Below are positions 8,069 to 16,409 of a stretch of 38,427 nt of DNA, one piece after another. Every line of letters begins with the position of its first letter. The stretch's first letter is position 1. The notes below the pieces were generated by a model, which saw only the letters and a program-made list of their open reading frames with translations, was not told the DNA's origin and did not search any database. Source of the DNA: an uncultured Aquimarina sp. (GTDB lineage: Bacteria > Bacteroidota > Bacteroidia > Flavobacteriales > Flavobacteriaceae); NCBI GenBank assembly GCA_947498935.1, contig CANMMM010000029.1, positions 1 through 38,427 on the forward strand, in the 5' to 3' direction. A program made the position numbers and the translations under genes.

Positions 8069-9985
8069 ATGAGTAAGATAATAGGAATAGATTTAGGAAC
8101 AACCAACTCTTGTGTTTCTGTAATGGAAGGAAACGAGCCAGTGGTGATTCCTAATGCAGAGGGAAAAAGAACCACTCCATCTGTCATCGCATTTGTAGAA
8201 GGAGGAGAAATTAAAGTTGGAGATCCTGCAAAGCGTCAGGCTGTAACCAACCCTACCAAAACCATTTCTTCTATTAAAAGATTTATGGGAAATAAGTTCT
8301 CTGAATCTTCTAAAGAAGCACAAAGAGCAGCGTATAAAGTTGTAAAAGGAGATAATGACACGCCACGAGTAGACATCGATGGACGTTTATATACACCACA
8401 AGAATTATCTGCAATGACGCTTCAGAAAATGAAGAAAACAGCAGAGGATTATTTAGGACAAGATGTGTCTAGAGCAGTGATTACTGTACCAGCATATTTT
8501 AATGATGCACAGCGTCAGGCTACCAAAGAAGCTGGAGAAATCGCAGGACTAAAAGTAGAGCGAATTATCAATGAGCCTACAGCAGCAGCATTGGCATATG
8601 GATTAGATAAAAAAGGAACAGACCAAAAGATCGTAGTATTTGACTTTGGTGGTGGTACGCATGATGTATCGATCCTAGAATTAGGAGACGGTGTATTCGA
8701 AGTATTGGCTACAGACGGAGATACACACTTAGGAGGAGATGATGTAGATCAGAAATTGATCGATTGGTTAGCAGAAGAGTTTAAGACAGAAGAAAATATG
8801 GATCTTAGGCAAGATCCTATGGCATTACAGCGTCTTAAAGAAGCAGCTGAAAAAGCAAAAATAGAGTTGTCTTCTTCTGCTCAAACAGAGGTAAACTTAC
8901 CTTATATAACTGCTACAGCTAGTGGACCAAAGCACTTAGTAAGAACGATTACAAAAGCTAAATTCGATCAATTGATCGACGATTTAGTAAAACGTACCAT
9001 AGAGCCATGTAGAACAGCTTTACAAAACGCTGGATTGTCTACAAGTGACATCGACGAAATTATCTTAGTAGGAGGATCTACACGTATTCCTGCAGTACAA
9101 GAAGCAGTAGAAAAATTCTTTGGTAAAGCACCAAGTAAAGGAGTAAACCCAGACGAAGTAGTAGCAGTTGGAGCAGCTATCCAAGGGGGAGTACTTACAG
9201 GAGATGTAAAAGATGTATTGTTATTAGATGTAACACCACTATCTTTAGGAATCGAAACGATGGGTAATGTGATGACTAAACTTATCGAGGCGAATACTAC
9301 AATTCCTACTAAAAAGTCTCAAGTATTCTCTACGGCAGCAGATAACCAGCCTTCTGTAGAAATCCATGTACTACAGGGAGAGCGCCCAATGGCAGCGGAT
9401 AACAAGACGATAGGACGTTTTCACTTAGATGGAATTCCACCAGCAAAACGAGGGACACCTCAGATCGAAGTAACGTTTGATATCGATGCGAACGGAATTA
9501 TCAAAGTATCAGCTACAGATAAAGCGACTAATAAGTCACAAGATATTCGTATCGAAGCATCTTCTGGATTAACAGAAGAGGAAATCGAGAAAATGAAGAG
9601 AGAGGCTGAAGCGAATGCCGAGGCTGACAAACAGGCTAAAGAAACAGCAGATAAGCTAAATGAAGCGGATGGAATGATCTTCCAAACTGAAAAGCAGTTA
9701 GAAGAGTTCGGAGATAAATTATCTGATGATAAGAAAAAGCCGATCGAAGAAGCGTTAGAAGAGCTAAAGAAAGCATATGCTTCTAAAGATATAGCTGTTA
9801 TAACACCTGCATTAGATAAGATTAATGAAGCTTGGAAAGTAGCGAGCGAAGAGATGTATAAAGCGCAAGCTGAAGCACAAGGTGCCCCTGGAGCAGCAGG
9901 AGCAGATCCAGCAGGAGCTCAGGCTCAAGGAGGTGATCAAGCAGGTAATGATGTAGAGGATGTAGATTTTGAGGAAGTGAAATAA
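8069..9985 (+). CDS. dnaK: Molecular chaperone DnaK (Hsp70)
   Basis: A 638-residue cytoplasmic Hsp70 chaperone that binds unfolded segments in an ATP-driven cycle with DnaJ and GrpE. The N-terminal phosphate-binding loop [17 protein letters not shown], the [17 protein letters not shown] block, [15 protein letters not shown], and the adenosine motif [13 protein letters not shown] are all present. The linker/substrate-binding part contains [16 protein letters not shown]. The alanine/glycine-rich tail ends in [11 protein letters not shown], the usual EEVD-like end. His replaces the Phe of GGGTFDVS, as is normal in Bacteroidota. The gene stands alone with its own terminator; neither dnaJ nor grpE is adjacent. 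Confidence 0.99.
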   Translation: MSKIIGIDLGTTNSCVSVMEGNEPVVIPNAEGKRTTPSVIAFVEGGEIKVGDPAKRQAVTNPTKTISSIKRFMGNKFSESSKEAQRAAYKVVKGDNDTPRVDIDGRLYTPQELSAMTLQKMKKTAEDYLGQDVSRAVITVPAYFNDAQRQATKEAGEIAGLKVERIINEPTAAALAYGLDKKGTDQKIVVFDFGGGTHDVSILELGDGVFEVLATDGDTHLGGDDVDQKLIDWLAEEFKTEENMDLRQDPMALQRLKEAAEKAKIELSSSAQTEVNLPYITATASGPKHLVRTITKAKFDQLIDDLVKRTIEPCRTALQNAGLSTSDIDEIILVGGSTRIPAVQEAVEKFFGKAPSKGVNPDEVVAVGAAIQGGVLTGDVKDVLLLDVTPLSLGIETMGNVMTKLIEANTTIPTKKSQVFSTAADNQPSVEIHVLQGERPMAADNKTIGRFHLDGIPPAKRGTPQIEVTFDIDANGIIKVSATDKATNKSQDIRIEASSGLTEEEIEKMKREAEANAEADKQAKETADKLNEADGMIFQTEKQLEEFGDKLSDDKKKPIEEALEELKKAYASKDIAVITPALDKINEAWKVASEEMYKAQAEAQGAPGAAGADPAGAQAQGGDQAGNDVEDVDFEEVK

Positions 9986-10010
9986 GTAATCCTACTACTT
10001 AAATATTTTA

Positions 10011-10041
10011 AAAAAAGCACGGTATACACCGTGCTTTTTTG
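10011..10041 (+). terminator. dnaK intrinsic terminator
   Basis: GCACGGT (10017-10023) pairs with ACCGTGC (10028-10034) around a four-base loop. It is flanked by an A run before and TTTTTT after, 26 nt beyond the dnaK stop. Confidence 0.9.
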
Positions 10042-10050
10042 TTTTTTACA

Positions 10051-10212
10051 GAAGTGGTTTACACTTTTTTTGATTTCAGCGAAGAACAGAGGTTTTGTGT
10101 TCAAATGCAGTAATTTTTTTGTTGCATAGCAGCGCTACGGAACTCAAAAACTACAAAATTGGAGTGCAAAAGATCGTTTTTATAGCAAATTGAGAAAAGT
10201 TTAAATCACTTC
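10051..10212 (+). repeat. Family A palindromic element, copy A1
   Basis: A complete 162-bp element running from GAAGTGGTTTACACTTTTTT to AAAGTTTAAATCACTTC. The termini are inverted repeats and the apex core GCATAGCAGCGCTACGG is near the middle. It starts 10 nt after the T run of the dnaK terminator, so it probably inserted into free space beyond that gene. No target duplication is obvious (ACA against ATA). Confidence 0.9.
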
Positions 10213-10542
10213 ATAAAATAATTCGGATTAATTATAGTAATTTTAACCTGTATTTAAGAAATTTATAATAAGAATGTTAAAGGTTTAAGTCGTTGATTAG
10301 CTAATAGGTAGCGGTTTTTGTTTGAGACTTATGTAATTATAGATTGTATTGAATATTGTGATATTGATGATAGAAAATGTTTACTAGATAAGATATGTGT
10401 ATCAATCTAGTAGTACTGCATCTGCTATAAGTCGCTAAAAACACTATTGGTATAGGGAAAATAGATAGGGTTGTATGTAATACTTATAGAGATTTTATAT
10501 ATCATCGAAAGGGAAAATATCGAGTTACTAAATATATTACTA
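10213..10542. other. AT-rich gap before the PaaK-like gene
   Basis: No gene, repeat or clear promoter consensus was found here. A TTG-initiated in-frame extension of the downstream gene (from 10471) lies in this stretch and was judged non-coding. Confidence 0.55.
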
Positions 10543-11865
10543 ATGACCTTCTTGAAATTATTTAGAAAACATGTTTTTTGGCACATTGATCGATTTCGAA
10601 AATATAAAACCAGAGATCATTATATCGCTGTAAAAAAAATCATAGAAAGAACGGATGGTACGTTTGCAGATGCTGAAAAAGAAAAATACTTGCAGGATGT
10701 ATTAGCGCACGCAGTACAAACCACTCCTTTTTATGAGCAATATAGCGAGTATCGATCAATTTTAGATTTTCCAGTCATCAATAAGAATATGATCAGAGGT
10801 GATTTTGATGCATTTCGATCTTCTGTGTTTCTGAATGATAAGTGTACAGTAGTTTCTACTAGCGGTTCTACGGGAGCGCCATTCTCAGTGTTGCAAAACC
10901 CTAATAAAAGACATCGAAGTAAAGCAGATAACCTTTATTTTGCGGAGCGCTCTGGTTATGAGCTAGGCCAGCGTTTGTGGTATATAAAAATATGGTCGGA
11001 TCCTATTATGAGACGAAAGCCATTAAAATTACGATTACAGAATATCTGTCCTCAGAGTGTTTTTGAGTTAGATGATCAGCATATTAAAGAGGTCATAACA
11101 GCGATAGAAAAAGAGAAAGCACCACAAAGTATGTTAGGATATACCTCTGCTTTTGAAACCATATGTAAGTATTTGGATAAAACAGTGCATCCACCGATCA
11201 AGGCTAATGTGACGTCTATTATTACCATGTCTGAAGGGTTAAATGCATATGTACGTTCTAAGATGCATGCTTATTTTGGTGTATCTCCGGTTTCTAGGTA
11301 TTCAAATAACGAAAATGGAATCATAGCCCAAGAAGATCCAGGTGTGCCACATAAGTTTGTGATTAATGAAGCAAGTTATTATATAGAAATTTTTGATTTG
11401 CATACTGATATTCCTGTCGGTATTGGCAAAAGGGGTAGAATTATAGTCACAGATTTACATAACTATGCCATGCCATTGATACGGTATGATACAGGCGATA
11501 TAGGTGTATTAGGTGTAGATGAGCATGGAGTACCCTATTTGCAAGCAGTAGAAGGAAGAGTATTAGACTTATTGTATGATACCAAAGGAAATCTGATCCC
11601 TTCTCATCTTTCGTATCGATTGTGTAAGTATGGAGAGTATAAGCAGTTTCAGTTAGTGCAATATGGGGCTAAAGAATACCTGATCAAATTGAACACAGAT
11701 ACGAAGGTAGACGAAGAGAAAATGATTGCAGAGTACAAAGGATATTTTGGCGATGATGCGATAGTAACTATAGAATATGTGTCAGAAATACCACTGCTAT
11801 CATCTGGTAAGCGTAGAGAGGTGTTAAATACGTATCATACGGCTTTACATAGAAAGATAAGTTAA
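10543..11865 (+). CDS. PaaK/CapK-like adenylate-forming enzyme
   Basis: A 440-residue member of the phenylacetate-CoA ligase-like branch of the ANL superfamily. The ATP/AMP loop STSGSTGAPFSVLQ, the SMLGYTSAFETI segment, SRYSNNENGIIAQE, the aspartate motif LIRYDTGDIGV, and a small C-terminal domain ending in SGKRREVLNTYH are visible. Relatives are often found in capsule or exopolysaccharide loci (CapK type) and activate an unknown carboxylic acid. This gene stands alone, so no pathway can be inferred. Start choice: ATG at 10543 gives MTFLKLFRKHVFWHID, which resembles family N-termini. The frame stays open back to a TTG at 10471 but that extension is hydrophobic and unlike the family. Confidence 0.82.
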   Translation: MTFLKLFRKHVFWHIDRFRKYKTRDHYIAVKKIIERTDGTFADAEKEKYLQDVLAHAVQTTPFYEQYSEYRSILDFPVINKNMIRGDFDAFRSSVFLNDKCTVVSTSGSTGAPFSVLQNPNKRHRSKADNLYFAERSGYELGQRLWYIKIWSDPIMRRKPLKLRLQNICPQSVFELDDQHIKEVITAIEKEKAPQSMLGYTSAFETICKYLDKTVHPPIKANVTSIITMSEGLNAYVRSKMHAYFGVSPVSRYSNNENGIIAQEDPGVPHKFVINEASYYIEIFDLHTDIPVGIGKRGRIIVTDLHNYAMPLIRYDTGDIGVLGVDEHGVPYLQAVEGRVLDLLYDTKGNLIPSHLSYRLCKYGEYKQFQLVQYGAKEYLIKLNTDTKVDEEKMIAEYKGYFGDDAIVTIEYVSEIPLLSSGKRREVLNTYHTALHRKIS

Positions 11866-11896
11866 GTAATGCTATTACTGTAAACTTCTAGCAAAT

Positions 11897-11927
11897 AAAA
11901 AACCACCCTAATAACAGGGTGGTTTTT
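11897..11927. terminator. Bidirectional terminator between convergent genes
   Basis: CCACCCT (11903-11909) and AGGGTGG (11916-11922) form a stem with A-rich 5' and T-rich 3' flanks. It can therefore end transcription of both the PaaK-like gene (plus) and the T9SS type A gene (minus, stop at 11955). Confidence 0.9.
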
Positions 11928-11954
11928 CTATCAAAAAAATTAAACAAATTAGAC

Positions 11955-12653
11955 TTATCTAATAAATTTTAAGAATTTTTTGTCAGATCTTACGATATAC
12001 ATCCCTTTTGAAAGGTCAGATAAACTGATATTGTTAGTTTGTTGTGTATTTTGGATACCAGCAACCAATTTACCTGTGATATCGAACACTTGTAGGCTAT
12101 CACTACTGATTAAGTTTTTATTAATCTCTAACGTTTGAGAGATACGGTTGTAAAAAATCTCTTGGCTATCGAAAGCAGTAAAGTCATTAGTACTTAAAAG
12201 TCTAGTGTCATAAGTTACTAAACCAGATGGCATAGGAGTGTTGTTGTTTGTAACGAAATCATCAAAATTACTACAATCAGTCCCTTCAAACATACCTGTG
12301 ATGTAGAAAAAATCAGAATCACCATCAACCAAAGCTGAAGGATCCCATACATTTACGGCTACTTGAACAGTTTGGGTTTCTGTGGTTGCAGCATTAACTA
12401 CTATACAGCCATCCCCCAGTTGTGTACCAGGTGTATTAAATTGATCAAAAATAGTAGGGTCTTGTCTCCAATTGACATGTATCACTCTTGGGCCTGTTGT
12501 TTGATACTCTATAGTCACTAATTCTGTTAAATTATTACTAGAGTCAACTCCAGTTTGTAAAGCAGGTGCTACAGTGATGTTTGCAAAGTCCATTTGAGCT
12601 GAACAAACAATGCTCAATAAAAGAGCGCTTAATAAGGATAAATTTTTAGTCAT
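11955..12653 (-). CDS. Small secreted protein with T9SS type A sorting domain
   Basis: A 232-residue exported protein. A signal peptide (MTKNLSLLSALLLSIVCSAQ) is followed by a region of about 130 residues of unknown fold (NITVAPALQTGV..., VIHVNWRQDPTIFDQF). The C-terminal 65 residues are a type A sorting tail: SLQVFDITGKLV, NISLSDLSKGMYIVRS, then KKFLKFIR. The tail is normally cleaved during export through the type IX system, leaving the protein on the surface or free. No enzymatic motif was recognised; two or three cysteines occur in the mature part. It is monocistronic, with an unusually long upstream gap containing possible operator repeats. Confidence 0.85.
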   Translation of the reverse strand: MTKNLSLLSALLLSIVCSAQMDFANITVAPALQTGVDSSNNLTELVTIEYQTTGPRVIHVNWRQDPTIFDQFNTPGTQLGDGCIVVNAATTETQTVQVAVNVWDPSALVDGDSDFFYITGMFEGTDCSNFDDFVTNNNTPMPSGLVTYDTRLLSTNDFTAFDSQEIFYNRISQTLEINKNLISSDSLQVFDITGKLVAGIQNTQQTNNISLSDLSKGMYIVRSDKKFLKFIR

Positions 12654-12690
12654 AATGTTTAATTTAAATACGATTTTGATGTTGTTTTCT

Positions 12691-12705
12691 AATCTAAGTT
12701 AGATT
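12691..12705. promoter_or_regulatory. Perfect inverted repeat AATCTAA-G-TTAGATT
   Basis: A 7-bp perfect palindrome with a one-base centre lies 38-52 nt upstream of the minus-strand type A gene's start codon. A repressor site is plausible from its position; the protein is unknown. Confidence 0.45.
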
Positions 12706-12760
12706 GATGTATTATATTACATTGTCTAAAGTATTGTTAATATAGAGCTTATACTATAAT

Positions 12761-12792
12761 AAATGTTGCATAGAATAAAACAAATGTTGCAT
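12761..12792. promoter_or_regulatory. Direct repeat AAATGTTGCAT, period 21 bp
   Basis: Identical 11-mers occupy 12761-12771 and 12782-12792. The 21-bp period is two helical turns, as expected of sites for a dimeric regulator that binds one DNA face. They lie 108-139 nt upstream of the type A gene. Confidence 0.45.
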
Positions 12793-13285
12793 TTTGTGGT
12801 TTTTATTGATTATTTGTTGTGTAATAATTCGTTTTTTAATGTTTTTTGTAAATAAGTACTATGAAGTAGGTTAAAATAATACAAATAGTACATTTTACCA
12901 GTAGTCTTATGGTGAGGTTACTTTACATGGGTAAATAAAAGACATGATTTTAGGGGTTTTTTTACTAAAAAATATAGCATTTTTTACTTTAAGTTAAATA
13001 CTACTGTAAGATTTTATCAAGGATAAAGTATACTTATTTTTAAAGTATGTTGTTGTAAATCAAATATATTGTTGTATTGTGTTGTTTACTCTAAAAAAGT
13101 ATGTCATTCTATGGTCAATTTATAAAATTGATTGATTTTAATGTCGTAGAAAAGGGGGATATTGTATACTTATTCCATCAGAGTGTGTTGGTAGTTAGGG
13201 AGATGGGGTTTTAGTGTTTTGTTAACAATATAAAGGTGTTAAGGTGTTAAAGGTTTCAGGGGTTATTGGTGGTAGTCAAAGTAGT

Positions 13286-14995
13286 TTAAAAACCCATAGC
13301 AGTATCATCTCCTCTTCGATCTGCACCGCCTTCTAGACGACCATCAGGTAATACCAAGATGCCATCCACTTTCCCTATAATTTTGGAGTTTTCTTCATTG
13401 ATGGTATAGCCTCTGCGACGTAAACTATCGATAGTGGTAGCCGTAAAAGCATCAGGCTCTAATGTAATCATATCCGGTAGCCATTGATGATGAAAACGAG
13501 CAGCATCCACAGCATCTTGCATAGTCATTTGGTATTCGTATACATTTAGTATCGTTTGTAAAACAGAAGTGATAATAGTTGATCCACCAGGAGTACCGAC
13601 TACCATCCATAGTTGATTATCTTTAGCGACAATAGTAGGCGTCATAGAGCTAAGCATTCTTTTTTGTGGAGCAATAGCATTTGCTTCTGCACCAATCAAT
13701 CCAAACATATTCGGACTACCAGGTTTAGCGCTAAAGTCATCCATTTCATTGTTTAGAAAAAAACCGAGAGAGGGTACATATAATTTAGAGCCATATGCAC
13801 CATTTAGAGTAGTGGTCACAGCTACTGCATTGCCCATTGTATCTACAATAGAGTAGTGAGTGGTTTCATCACTTTCATAACCAGTAATGTTTCCATGTGC
13901 GATGGATGAAGAAGGAGTTGCTTTATCAAAGCTGAAATTTTGCATTCTACGCGCCAAATAGTGTGCATCTATCAATGTATCTATCGGAATGTGTATAAAA
14001 TCAGGATCTCCTAAATAGAAGCTACGATCTGCATAAGCTCTCCTAGAAGCTTCTGTAAGGAGTTGCATATAGGGTACTGAATTATGGGAATACTTAGAAA
14101 TAGTATAGGGAGCAATACTCTTCATAATTTGTGCAAGACAAATACCGCCACTAGAAGGAGGAGACATAGAGGTAATGGATAACTTTTTGTACTTAAACTG
14201 TACGGGAGTGCGCCATTTGGCTTTATATAACGAAAGATCTTCTAATGTGATGATTCCTCCCATGCTTTGTAGATAAGAGACCAATGCTTTAGCAGTAGCC
14301 CCTTGGTAAAATTCATCTTTTCCATGATCTATAATACGCTGTAATGTGGCCGCTAACGCAGGGTTTTTGATAGTGTCGTGTACTTGGTATTGATGCGCAT
14401 ATAAAATTGTGTCTTTATTGGTTTGGATAAATAAATTCCTATAATGATCCAATCGTTTTTGCTGTTTTTGTGTAACTGCATATCCTTTTTTAGCCAATTC
14501 AATTACAGGAGCAAGGAGTTGTTGCATCGGAAGTGTACCGAATTTTTGATGTACTTCAAAAATACCAGCCACTGTTCCAGGAACTCCTACTGCCAATGCA
14601 CCAATCTGACTTTTTTCGGAGATAGGCGTTTGGGTGCTATCTAGGTACATGTCTCTGGTAGCAGCTAAGGGAGCTTTTTCTCTATAATCCAGAGCTCCTA
14701 CATTTCCATCTGCTTGTCGATACACCATAAAACCGCCCCCACCTAAATTTCCAGCAAAAGGGTAAGCTACGGCTAGTGCCATTTCGGTAGCAATCATAGC
14801 ATCGAATGCATTGCCTCCTTGAGCTAATATCTGTGATCCAATAGCGGAAGCTTCTTTTCTAGCACTCACCACCATTGCTTTTGTGGTGATCAAACCTCTT
14901 TTAGGTGTTTTTTTTAGAGGGTGAGTGTTAGAAGGTGTTGTGTTTTCTTTACATGCAGTAAATAATACAATGCTAAGGAGTAAGAGAATGCGCAT
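13286..14995 (-). CDS. ggt: Gamma-glutamyltransferase (lipoprotein)
   Basis: A 569-residue enzyme that cleaves gamma-glutamyl bonds (glutathione and similar) and transfers the glutamyl group to water or amino acids. The N-terminus is a lipoprotein signal with Cys15 in LFTAC, so it is probably anchored in the periplasm or outer membrane. The autocatalytic cleavage site is DETTHYSIVD with Thr378 the predicted new N-terminal nucleophile of the small subunit. Large-subunit blocks GGNAFDAMIAT and NLGGGGFM and small-subunit FFLNNEMDDFSAKPG are present, as is VVGTPGGSTIITSV. The gene begins 15 nt after the YwqK-like lipoprotein gene and is the last of a three-gene operon. Confidence 0.95.
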   Translation of the reverse strand: MRILLLLSIVLFTACKENTTPSNTHPLKKTPKRGLITTKAMVVSARKEASAIGSQILAQGGNAFDAMIATEMALAVAYPFAGNLGGGGFMVYRQADGNVGALDYREKAPLAATRDMYLDSTQTPISEKSQIGALAVGVPGTVAGIFEVHQKFGTLPMQQLLAPVIELAKKGYAVTQKQQKRLDHYRNLFIQTNKDTILYAHQYQVHDTIKNPALAATLQRIIDHGKDEFYQGATAKALVSYLQSMGGIITLEDLSLYKAKWRTPVQFKYKKLSITSMSPPSSGGICLAQIMKSIAPYTISKYSHNSVPYMQLLTEASRRAYADRSFYLGDPDFIHIPIDTLIDAHYLARRMQNFSFDKATPSSSIAHGNITGYESDETTHYSIVDTMGNAVAVTTTLNGAYGSKLYVPSLGFFLNNEMDDFSAKPGSPNMFGLIGAEANAIAPQKRMLSSMTPTIVAKDNQLWMVVGTPGGSTIITSVLQTILNVYEYQMTMQDAVDAARFHHQWLPDMITLEPDAFTATTIDSLRRRGYTINEENSKIIGKVDGILVLPDGRLEGGADRRGDDTAMGF

Positions 14996-15010
14996 AAGCG
15001 GGTAATATCA

Positions 15011-15406
15011 TTAATAAGTTACAATTTTGGTCAGTTTATTATTTTGATTATAAAATTTCCAGTGTCCATCGGGTTGGCAATTTTCGATATTTCCTTCAAA
15101 CTGTAAGACACTATTTTTATAATACATTTTCCAGAATCCTTGTTTCTGGCCATCGCGATAATGCCCTTCGGATTTTACAGTGCCATTTCGATAAAAATGT
15201 TTCCAAAATCCATCTGGTATCCCATTTTTATAATGTCCAATACTTTTTATGTTAATTGTGTTTTCAAAATAATGTTTGGTATATCCATTATTAGCAGATT
15301 TAGTAAAGGACTCACCACATAAATCCAATTTAAGATGAGTTGTAGTTGGAATTTGTTGCTGGCAGGCGATAAAAAAGATACATAGGGTTACGTAGAGGTG
15401 TTTCAT
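15011..15406 (-). CDS. MORN-repeat (YwqK-type) lipoprotein
   Basis: A 131-residue lipoprotein. The signal ends in a lipobox (FFIACQQQ), followed by about 95 residues made of four tandem MORN_2/YwqK units with the pattern G.Y..G...G.WK.(F/Y)Y.NG (HYKNGIPDGFWKHFYRNG, HYRDGQKQGFWKMYYKN, DGHWKFYNQNN). Such repeats form extended beta hairpins. Database names call many of them YwqK toxin-antitoxin components, but there is no partner toxin here and the lipoprotein form argues for an envelope role. It overlaps the end of the ACP phosphodiesterase gene by four bases and precedes ggt by 15 nt, so translation is probably coupled. Confidence 0.8.
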   Translation of the reverse strand: MKHLYVTLCIFFIACQQQIPTTTHLKLDLCGESFTKSANNGYTKHYFENTINIKSIGHYKNGIPDGFWKHFYRNGTVKSEGHYRDGQKQGFWKMYYKNSVLQFEGNIENCQPDGHWKFYNQNNKLTKIVTY

Positions 15407-15987
15407 AATAGTAGGATTTCTTTCTGGGTGTATGTAATGATTTCTTTAAAAAAAGACCTAAACTCTTGTTCGAATTCAGTGTAGTAGTTTTCCAGTTCTA
15501 CAATCGCAAGATCCATTTTAGAAATATTATTAGTTCTGCGATTCATTTGGTACAAGATGTTACCAATTCCTGGAATTGTAGCATAATTAGCTAACCAATT
15601 TTGTTGGATCATATGAGGTAAGAAATTTTGAATCTTTTGCGGAAGTAATTCGTAATGCGATTGCAATAGTTTATAAAAATCAGCAACATAGGTTTCTAGT
15701 GCTATGGTAGAAAAGTCATTCCAATTGGCTGCTAAAAAATGATCATATAGTATATCTACGATCACGGTACTATAGTGACTATATTTAGGAAAAAGACGGG
15801 CAGTACTTTTTTTTACGATAGGATGACGATCTGTATAAGTGTCAATTTTGCGATGTAATAAAATACCGTGTTGAATAGTAATTGGGTATTCAGTGTATTT
15901 TTTTCCTTTGACAGCGTCTGCTATGAAGTTGCCAATTTGTAGCGATGTATCATCGCCAGAGAGGTAAATATGTGCTAAAAAATTCAT
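15403..15987 (-). CDS. Acyl carrier protein phosphodiesterase
   Basis: A 194-residue member of the AcpH/DUF479 family, which releases 4'-phosphopantetheine from holo-ACP. The N-terminus MNFLAHIYLSGDD is the family hallmark, followed by GNFIADAVKGKKY and HRKIDTYTDRHPIV, which carry conserved Asp/His residues of an HD-like active site, then VIVDILYDHFLAANW. The start at 15987 matches family starts exactly. It is first of the operon with the MORN lipoprotein and ggt. The functional link to the others is not obvious. Confidence 0.88.
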   Translation of the reverse strand: MNFLAHIYLSGDDTSLQIGNFIADAVKGKKYTEYPITIQHGILLHRKIDTYTDRHPIVKKSTARLFPKYSHYSTVIVDILYDHFLAANWNDFSTIALETYVADFYKLLQSHYELLPQKIQNFLPHMIQQNWLANYATIPGIGNILYQMNRRTNNISKMDLAIVELENYYTEFEQEFRSFFKEIITYTQKEILLL

Positions 15988-16065
15988 TATCTAAATTTAC
16001 GATTTTAATAAAACATTTTCATTTTTTTAGAAACTTTATTCCCACAAGTTGGAGTAATGATTTAT

Positions 16066-16093
16066 AGCATGTACATTTGTTTACATGCTTTTT
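16066..16093. repeat. Inverted repeat AGCATGTA/TACATGCT
   Basis: An 8-bp perfect stem (16066-16073 with 16082-16089) around an eight-base loop is followed by TTTT. It lies in the divergent gap between the ACP phosphodiesterase gene and glmM, where no gene needs a plus-strand terminator. It may be an operator or the remains of one. Confidence 0.4.
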
Positions 16094-16099
16094 GTATTT

Positions 16100-16259
16100 G
16101 AAGTGATTTAATTTTTTTTAATTTCAGCGAAAAACAAAGATTTTGTGATCAAATACAGTAATTTTTTAGTTGCATAGCAGCGCTACGGAACTCAAAAATT
16201 GCAAAATTTGAGTGCAAAAGATCGTTTTTATAGCAAATTGAAAAAGTTTGAACCACTTC
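16100..16259 (+). repeat. Family A palindromic element, copy A2
   Basis: A complete 160-bp copy from GAAGTGATTTAATTTTTTTT to AAAGTTTGAACCACTTC with the intact apex core GCATAGCAGCGCTACGG. It sits in the divergent gap, 150 nt upstream of glmM. The remaining 16260-16409 is AT-rich and should contain the glmM promoter, though no clear consensus was seen. Confidence 0.9.
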
Positions 16260-16409
16260 TCAAAGTATCTTTAGTAGAGGTGCTATCTTTAAAAAAAAGC
16301 AGAAAAAAGAATGTATGATCATTTTTTATTAGAAAGTGGTGTAAGCTACTTCTAGCTATAAAAATAGAGAAGCATTGCATAAGAGAACAAAAAAAATCAA
16401 TCATTTAGT

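Larger units (their letters stand above)
12654..13285. other. 632-bp AT-rich gap without a gene
   Basis: This gap lies between the start of the type A gene and the stop of ggt (both minus strand). No coding frame was found. The half nearest 12653 holds an inverted repeat (12691-12705) and a direct repeat pair (12761-12792). The remainder is T/A-rich with many GTTGT and TTAAAG-like words but no hairpin terminator that I could see. Its size suggests complex control of the small secreted protein or a missed non-coding RNA. Confidence 0.5.

Noticed and set aside
10471..10542. TTG-initiated extension of the PaaK-like enzyme
   Set aside because: The added 24 residues are hydrophobic and unlike the family, whereas ATG 10543 gives a typical N-terminus.
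15011..15406. Toxin-antitoxin system based on the YwqK name
   Set aside because: The protein is a lipoprotein with MORN-like repeats inside a metabolic operon, and no toxin partner is adjacent.
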